Source of the DNA: Adhaeribacter sp. | GTDB taxonomy: Bacteria > Bacteroidota > Bacteroidia > Cytophagales > Hymenobacteraceae | Direction of reading: 5' to 3' | Assembly: GCA_028288395.1 (NCBI GenBank) | Contig: JAQBNV010000476.1 | Location: 1-9,839, forward strand | Length of the DNA: 9,839 nt | Part shown: positions 6,799 to 9,839 of the stretch, one piece after another | How positions within the stretch are numbered: the first letter of the stretch is position 1 | Layout: each line of letters opens with the position of its first letter | Program-made: the position numbers and the translations under genes | Notes under the pieces: generated by a model | Database searches by the model: none | Told to the model about the DNA's origin: nothing | The model's input: the letters and a program-made list of their open reading frames with translations, nothing else

Positions 6799-7333
6799 TT
6801 TAATTAAAAGCAACGATACGAAATACCTGATCCTGATTGCTGTATTATCGATTGCTGTACCTTTGCTGGTTGCTCTTTTATTATTTGTGCCGCAAACTGG
6901 CAAGTTGGGCGATGTAGATGTTACCTTTTTACCAAAACTACATGCGCTGCTTAATTCCTTAACGGCTATTGCGCTAGTGGTGGGTTTCCGGTTTATTAAA
7001 AAAGGGAATATCCGGTTCCACCGTTTTTCTATGGTTACCGCTTTTGTGTTGTCTTCTTTCTTTCTGATTTCCTACGTTACGTATCATTACCAGGCTGCTC
7101 CTACCAGTTACGGCGGCGAAGGCGTCCTGCGGACTATCTATTATTTTGTCTTAATCAGCCATATTATTTTGGCTGCTCTAATCGTTCCTTTTGTGTTGCT
7201 TTCTGTTTATTTTGCCGTAAGTAATCAAATAAAGCGGCACCGCCGGATTTCCCGCTGGACTTTCCCGATGTGGCTTTATGTAGCCGTAACCGGGGTTTTG
7301 GTCTATTTTATGATTTCGCCGTATTATACTTAG
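6788..7333 (+). CDS. DUF420 family membrane protein, probable oxidase assembly factor
   Basis: Integral membrane protein of 181 aa with five predicted helices (near 13-34, 49-68, 82-101, 118-141, 160-177). It matches the DUF420 pattern. Four histidines lie at or next to helices: H52 in LPKLHALLN, H78 in IRFHRFSM, H100 in SYVTYHYQ and H125 in LISHIILA. The GxGxxR-like GGEGVLR segment is at 109-115. The spaced histidines suggest heme or metal binding, which is inference. I recall that a Gram-positive DUF420 protein (CtaM, next to ctaB) is needed for aa3 oxidase function, which fits the position here between sco and DUF983. The ATG at 6788 sits within the end of the sco frame (11-nt overlap) behind a purine-rich AAAAAGG, so translation is probably coupled. 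The stop is TAG. Confidence 0.88.
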   Translation: MSTDLIKSNDTKYLILIAVLSIAVPLLVALLLFVPQTGKLGDVDVTFLPKLHALLNSLTAIALVVGFRFIKKGNIRFHRFSMVTAFVLSSFFLISYVTYHYQAAPTSYGGEGVLRTIYYFVLISHIILAALIVPFVLLSVYFAVSNQIKRHRRISRWTFPMWLYVAVTGVLVYFMISPYYT

Positions 7334-7346
7334 TGCTATTAAAAAG

Positions 7347-7352
7347 AGGAGG
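7347..7352 (+). promoter_or_regulatory. Strong Shine-Dalgarno sequence for the CxxC protein gene
   Basis: AGGAGG inside GAGGAGGAG (7346-7354), 11 nt before ATG 7364. It is the only full-strength Shine-Dalgarno match before a gene in this window and supports the chosen start; the spacing is slightly long. Confidence 0.45.
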
Positions 7353-7363
7353 AGTTTTTAATT

Positions 7364-7609
7364 ATGAGAGGGATTAAATTTTATATATCGCTAATTGCTT
7401 TATCGCTGGTGCTTAGTTTTACCAGTACTCCAACCCGGGCCCAATGTGCCATGTGCCGGGCATCGGTAGAGTCTAGCCAAAATGGCGATGAGAAGATGTC
7501 TAACCTGGGCCGGGGCTTAAATCGGGGCATCCTTTACCTGATGGCTATTCCTTATATATTGGTAGGTACGGTGGGCTTTTTATATTACCGCAGCAATCGT
7601 AAAAAATAA
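7364..7609 (+). CDS. Small exported membrane protein with CxxC motif, function unknown
   Basis: 81-aa protein. Residues 1-26 look like a cleavable Sec signal: a basic start (MRGIK), a hydrophobic core, then STPTRA before QCAM. If it is cut there, the mature protein begins QCAMCRASVESS, with C28 and C31 forming CxxC at its extreme N-terminus. A polar segment (33-53) follows, then one membrane helix (about 54-75, containing ILYLMAIPYILVG) and a basic tail RSNRKK. A CxxC facing the periplasm and held to the membrane could bind copper or act as a thiol redox pair, which is inference. I recall similar unnamed small proteins beside SCO and DUF420 genes in Bacteroidota. The gene has a strong Shine-Dalgarno sequence, and its TAA overlaps the next ATG by 1 nt (TAATG), implying coupling to the DUF983 gene. 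Confidence 0.82.
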   Translation: MRGIKFYISLIALSLVLSFTSTPTRAQCAMCRASVESSQNGDEKMSNLGRGLNRGILYLMAIPYILVGTVGFLYYRSNRKK

Positions 7610-7995
7610 TGGGCCATCGCTCAGCTTTAGGAGCAATTTTAAGCTTAAAATGCCCCCGGTGCCGCCAGGGGCAAATGTTTACCCATTCGGCTTTAAACCT
7701 GCGTAAGTTCGACGACATGTATGAACATTGCCCGGTTTGCCAGCTCCGCTACGAGGTGGAACTGGGATTTTACTGGGGTGCCATGTACATCAGCTACGCT
7801 TTTTCGGTTTTTAATGTATTGTTGGTAGGCGTGGGCCTTTTTTACTTAGCCGGCGATCCGCCATTAATGGTGTATATGGTAGTTATTACTACTGTTACCC
7901 TGCTTTTTACCACGGTCATGTTCCGCTATGCCCGCGCCTTGATGTTATATTGGTTTGGCAGCGTTTCGTACGACCCACAATACAACCAGCTTTAA
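7609..7995 (+). CDS. DUF983 family protein (zinc-ribbon plus two membrane helices)
   Basis: 128 aa. The N-terminal cytoplasmic part has two CxxC knuckles, C15/C18 in LKCPRCRQGQMF and C41/C44 in HCPVCQLRYEVE, a layout typical of a four-Cys zinc ribbon. The hallmark ELGFYWGAMYISYAF (51-65) leads into the first helix (about 58-80), and a second helix follows (about 86-105). The tail is WFGSVSYDPQYNQ. This is the DUF983 pattern. The family's biochemical role is not established as far as I know; its frequent place beside oxidase genes suggests a part in oxidase assembly or metal handling, which is inference. It overlaps the CxxC protein gene by 1 nt and appears to be the last gene of the oxidase cluster, since a 70-nt gap follows. 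Confidence 0.9.
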   Translation: MGHRSALGAILSLKCPRCRQGQMFTHSALNLRKFDDMYEHCPVCQLRYEVELGFYWGAMYISYAFSVFNVLLVGVGLFYLAGDPPLMVYMVVITTVTLLFTTVMFRYARALMLYWFGSVSYDPQYNQL

Positions 7996-8065
7996 GTTTA
8001 TTTATTTTATCCGGCAAACCTGTTTTGCATGATTTTTGCCTAATTTCGGGTAAAATACAATTCCT

Positions 8066-9839
8066 TTGAAACTTCAATACACTTCCTATAAATTTTTAAT
8101 AACGGCTTTACTTTGCTTTGTGGCGGCAGCCGGATTGAATATTTATGGGTATATTCTGAATCCGAAGCCCAACCAGTACTACCCGGAAGTGGCGGCCAAC
8201 GTGGAGACGGCTCTGCGGAAGGCCTACCGCGACATGAGCCGGGTAAAGCCCTACCTTACCAGCGATAGCATTAACTTCTACGATCTGCTTCAGAACAAAA
8301 CGTATTTCCCTACCTATATTTATAAAAATAACCAGGCCGTATTCTGGACCGATCATACCCTGGTTGTAGATTATATACCGCAGGTGGGTCCGGATGAAGT
8401 GAAGGTGGCTGAAAATAAGTTCGGGAAATATTTGGTTTCGGGTACCCAGCACAATGGTTATCAGATTCAGGTTTATATTCCGCTGGAGAAGCAATATGGC
8501 ATTAGCAACCAATACCTGCAGCCCGGCCTGAATAAAGAAATATTCGGCAACCTGAAACTTAAAATTATTCTGGACCGGGAGGGGACCTATCCTAAAATAA
8601 ACTACAAAGGTAATTATTTGTTTTCGGTGCAGCCGCTGGAAGAGAATAATGCCCGGACCTTCAGCGATTTGGCCATTGCCCTTATTTGCCTGGGCGTTGT
8701 TTTACTTGTTTTAGCGCTTATTAATGCGAGCCAAGCCTACCTGCAAGACGACAATCAGGTATGGAGAGGCATTTTCCTGCTTTTCGGCCCCTTGCTGGCC
8801 ATCCGGTATATTCTGCTTTATTTTAATTTTCCGTTTTCGGTGTGGGAACTGGAGGCCTTTAATCCCCGGCTTTTTGCGGCTTCATTCTGGTCGCCTTCTA
8901 TCGGCGATTTTTTGCTTAATGCCCTGATGCTATTCCTCTTTGCCTTGCAATTAAACCAGGGTTTTCGCAAAAGAAGAATGAAAGCTTACCTGCAAAAAGT
9001 ACCGGCGCGTTATTACAATCTGATAAAAATTGGATGTGGCCTGGGTTTCTATTTTATGCTACTCTGGCTTTATTCGATATATTTTACCAGTTTCAGCAAC
9101 TCCCTGCTGGTAATGGATATTAACCAAAGCCTGCAGTTTTCAGTTTATGAACTATTGCTTTACGCGGCTTTTGTAATATTTACCATTGTTTTTCTGCTTT
9201 TGGCCCACCTGCTTATGCAGGTTTTCTATTACCTGCAGGCTACCCAGAAGAACCCGTATATTTTGGGCGGAATAGCGCTGGGCTCTTTCGTATTTTTAAT
9301 CAGCGGCATTGTCAGTAATAATATTGGATGTTTAATGCTGGGAGTTAGCCTGTTCTTTTACCTGGCCGTTATTTTCAGTCAGTTTAAAAGAAATATTTCA
9401 ACCAACCCGTTTCAAAACTATTTATTTATTTTCTGGATTATTGGCATCAGTGCTTTAACCGGTAGTTTAGCCATGTACCAACATTACCACCAGCAACTAT
9501 TAGGACAGAAGCAAAAATTTGCCCGCAACCTGTTGCTCGAAAGAGATATTCAGGGCGAATTAATATTGGAGGATATCAGCCGTTTAATTCAGCGTGACCG
9601 GAGTATCCGGAGTAGAATTACCAGTCCTTTCGCCAACAAAGAATTTATTAAACTAAAAATTCAGAAATATTACCTGCGCGATTATCTGAATAAATACGAA
9701 AGCAACGTAAAAATTTTCGATGCTGGTAACCAGGCCGCCGACATAGTTGGTAACCGGTATTCGCTTAACGATTACCGACAAAGTTACCTGGGCGATGCGA
9801 TCAAAACCGAACATCCCGGCCTATACCTGCTTAAATCCG
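8066..9839 (+). CDS. Large multi-pass membrane protein, probable input part of a sensor histidine kinase (3' end beyond window)
   Basis: A frame of 591 codons is open from 8066 to the window end. The start is inferred as TTG 8066 (MKLQYTSYKF): an in-frame TAA lies at 8051-8053 and the first in-frame ATG (near 8234) would remove the first helix. Layout: helix 1 at about 10-31; a polar, probably periplasmic, domain at 32-196; then about eight hydrophobic segments near 198-221, 232-254, 278-296, 321-343, 362-386, 397-419, 421-440 and 451-472. A second polar domain starts at 473 and includes KFARNLLLERD, KIQKYYLRDYLNKYESNVKIFD and a following AGN. These resemble the sensory region of large Bacteroidota histidine kinases I recall, but no H-box or ATP-binding motif lies within the window, so the kinase call is tentative. 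It may be a separate transcription unit or read through from the DUF983 gene. Confidence 0.68.
   Translation, partial: MKLQYTSYKFLITALLCFVAAAGLNIYGYILNPKPNQYYPEVAANVETALRKAYRDMSRVKPYLTSDSINFYDLLQNKTYFPTYIYKNNQAVFWTDHTLVVDYIPQVGPDEVKVAENKFGKYLVSGTQHNGYQIQVYIPLEKQYGISNQYLQPGLNKEIFGNLKLKIILDREGTYPKINYKGNYLFSVQPLEENNARTFSDLAIALICLGVVLLVLALINASQAYLQDDNQVWRGIFLLFGPLLAIRYILLYFNFPFSVWELEAFNPRLFAASFWSPSIGDFLLNALMLFLFALQLNQGFRKRRMKAYLQKVPARYYNLIKIGCGLGFYFMLLWLYSIYFTSFSNSLLVMDINQSLQFSVYELLLYAAFVIFTIVFLLLAHLLMQVFYYLQATQKNPYILGGIALGSFVFLISGIVSNNIGCLMLGVSLFFYLAVIFSQFKRNISTNPFQNYLFIFWIIGISALTGSLAMYQHYHQQLLGQKQKFARNLLLERDIQGELILEDISRLIQRDRSIRSRITSPFANKEFIKLKIQKYYLRDYLNKYESNVKIFDAGNQAADIVGNRYSLNDYRQSYLGDAIKTEHPGLYLLKS

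Noticed and set aside
8013..8040. Hairpin or terminator after the DUF983 gene (GGCAAA pairing with TTTGCC, or GCAAA with TTTGC)
   Set aside because: The stems are only 5-6 bp and compete with each other, and there is no run of T directly after the stem; too weak to call.
8023..8063. Bacteroidota-type promoter (-33 TTTG, -7 TAnnTTTG) before the sensor-like gene
   Set aside because: TAATTTCG at 8041-8048 has one mismatch, but the nearest TTTG elements are too close (3-13 nt), not about 19-20 nt apart.
8108..8512. 134-codon open frame on the minus strand
   Set aside because: It is antisense to the long sensor-like frame, which has coherent helices and domains; no independent support.
8724..8927. 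67-codon plus-strand frame
   Set aside because: It is a shifted-frame shadow inside the frame from 8066, which continues unbroken to the window end.

Overview
The window is a contiguous, single-strand (+) respiratory gene cluster for an aa3-type cytochrome c oxidase and its assembly factors. Several traits point to Bacteroidota, most likely Cytophagales (Hymenobacteraceae-like); this placement is my inference from family resemblance, not a search. The traits are the coxB-coxA-ctaA-ctaB-coxC-coxC-coxD order, the His/Asp-rich N-terminus of subunit I, the heme A synthase with a long insert and an EYxNR motif, the sco-DUF420-small CxxC protein-DUF983 tail, and mostly weak Shine-Dalgarno signals.

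Layout: 3-446 is the C-terminal part of subunit II (coxB) with the whole CuA site. 477-2303 is subunit I (coxA) with all heme and CuB ligands. 2318-3391 and 3393-4292 are heme A synthase (ctaA) and heme O synthase (ctaB). 4297-4878 and 4901-5647 are two different subunit III genes. A 129-nt spacer (5648-5776) carries degenerate heptanucleotide repeats. 5777-6124 is small subunit IV (coxD). 6127-6798 is a SCO-type copper chaperone gene interrupted by an in-frame TAG at 6217-6219. 6788-7333 is a DUF420 membrane protein, 7364-7609 a small exported CxxC protein, and 7609-7995 a DUF983 zinc-ribbon membrane protein. After a 70-nt gap, a long reading frame from a TTG start at 8066 runs off the window end. 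It encodes a multi-pass membrane protein that resembles the input half of a large Bacteroidota sensor kinase.

How the genes work together: ctaB then ctaA convert heme B to heme O and heme A for subunit I. SCO normally supplies copper to the CuA site of subunit II. Subunits III and IV complete the membrane complex. DUF420, the CxxC protein and DUF983 travel with these genes and are candidate assembly factors. Overlaps and very short gaps suggest co-transcription from coxB to the DUF983 gene, except possibly at the 129-nt spacer. Subunit II has no fused cytochrome c domain, so the enzyme is aa3-like rather than caa3-fused; its electron donor must be encoded elsewhere.

The observations most worth checking are the amber codon that separates the SCO membrane anchor from its copper domain, the uncharacterised CxxC/DUF420/DUF983 trio, the heptad repeats, and the Asn in place of a heme-ligand His in CtaA.
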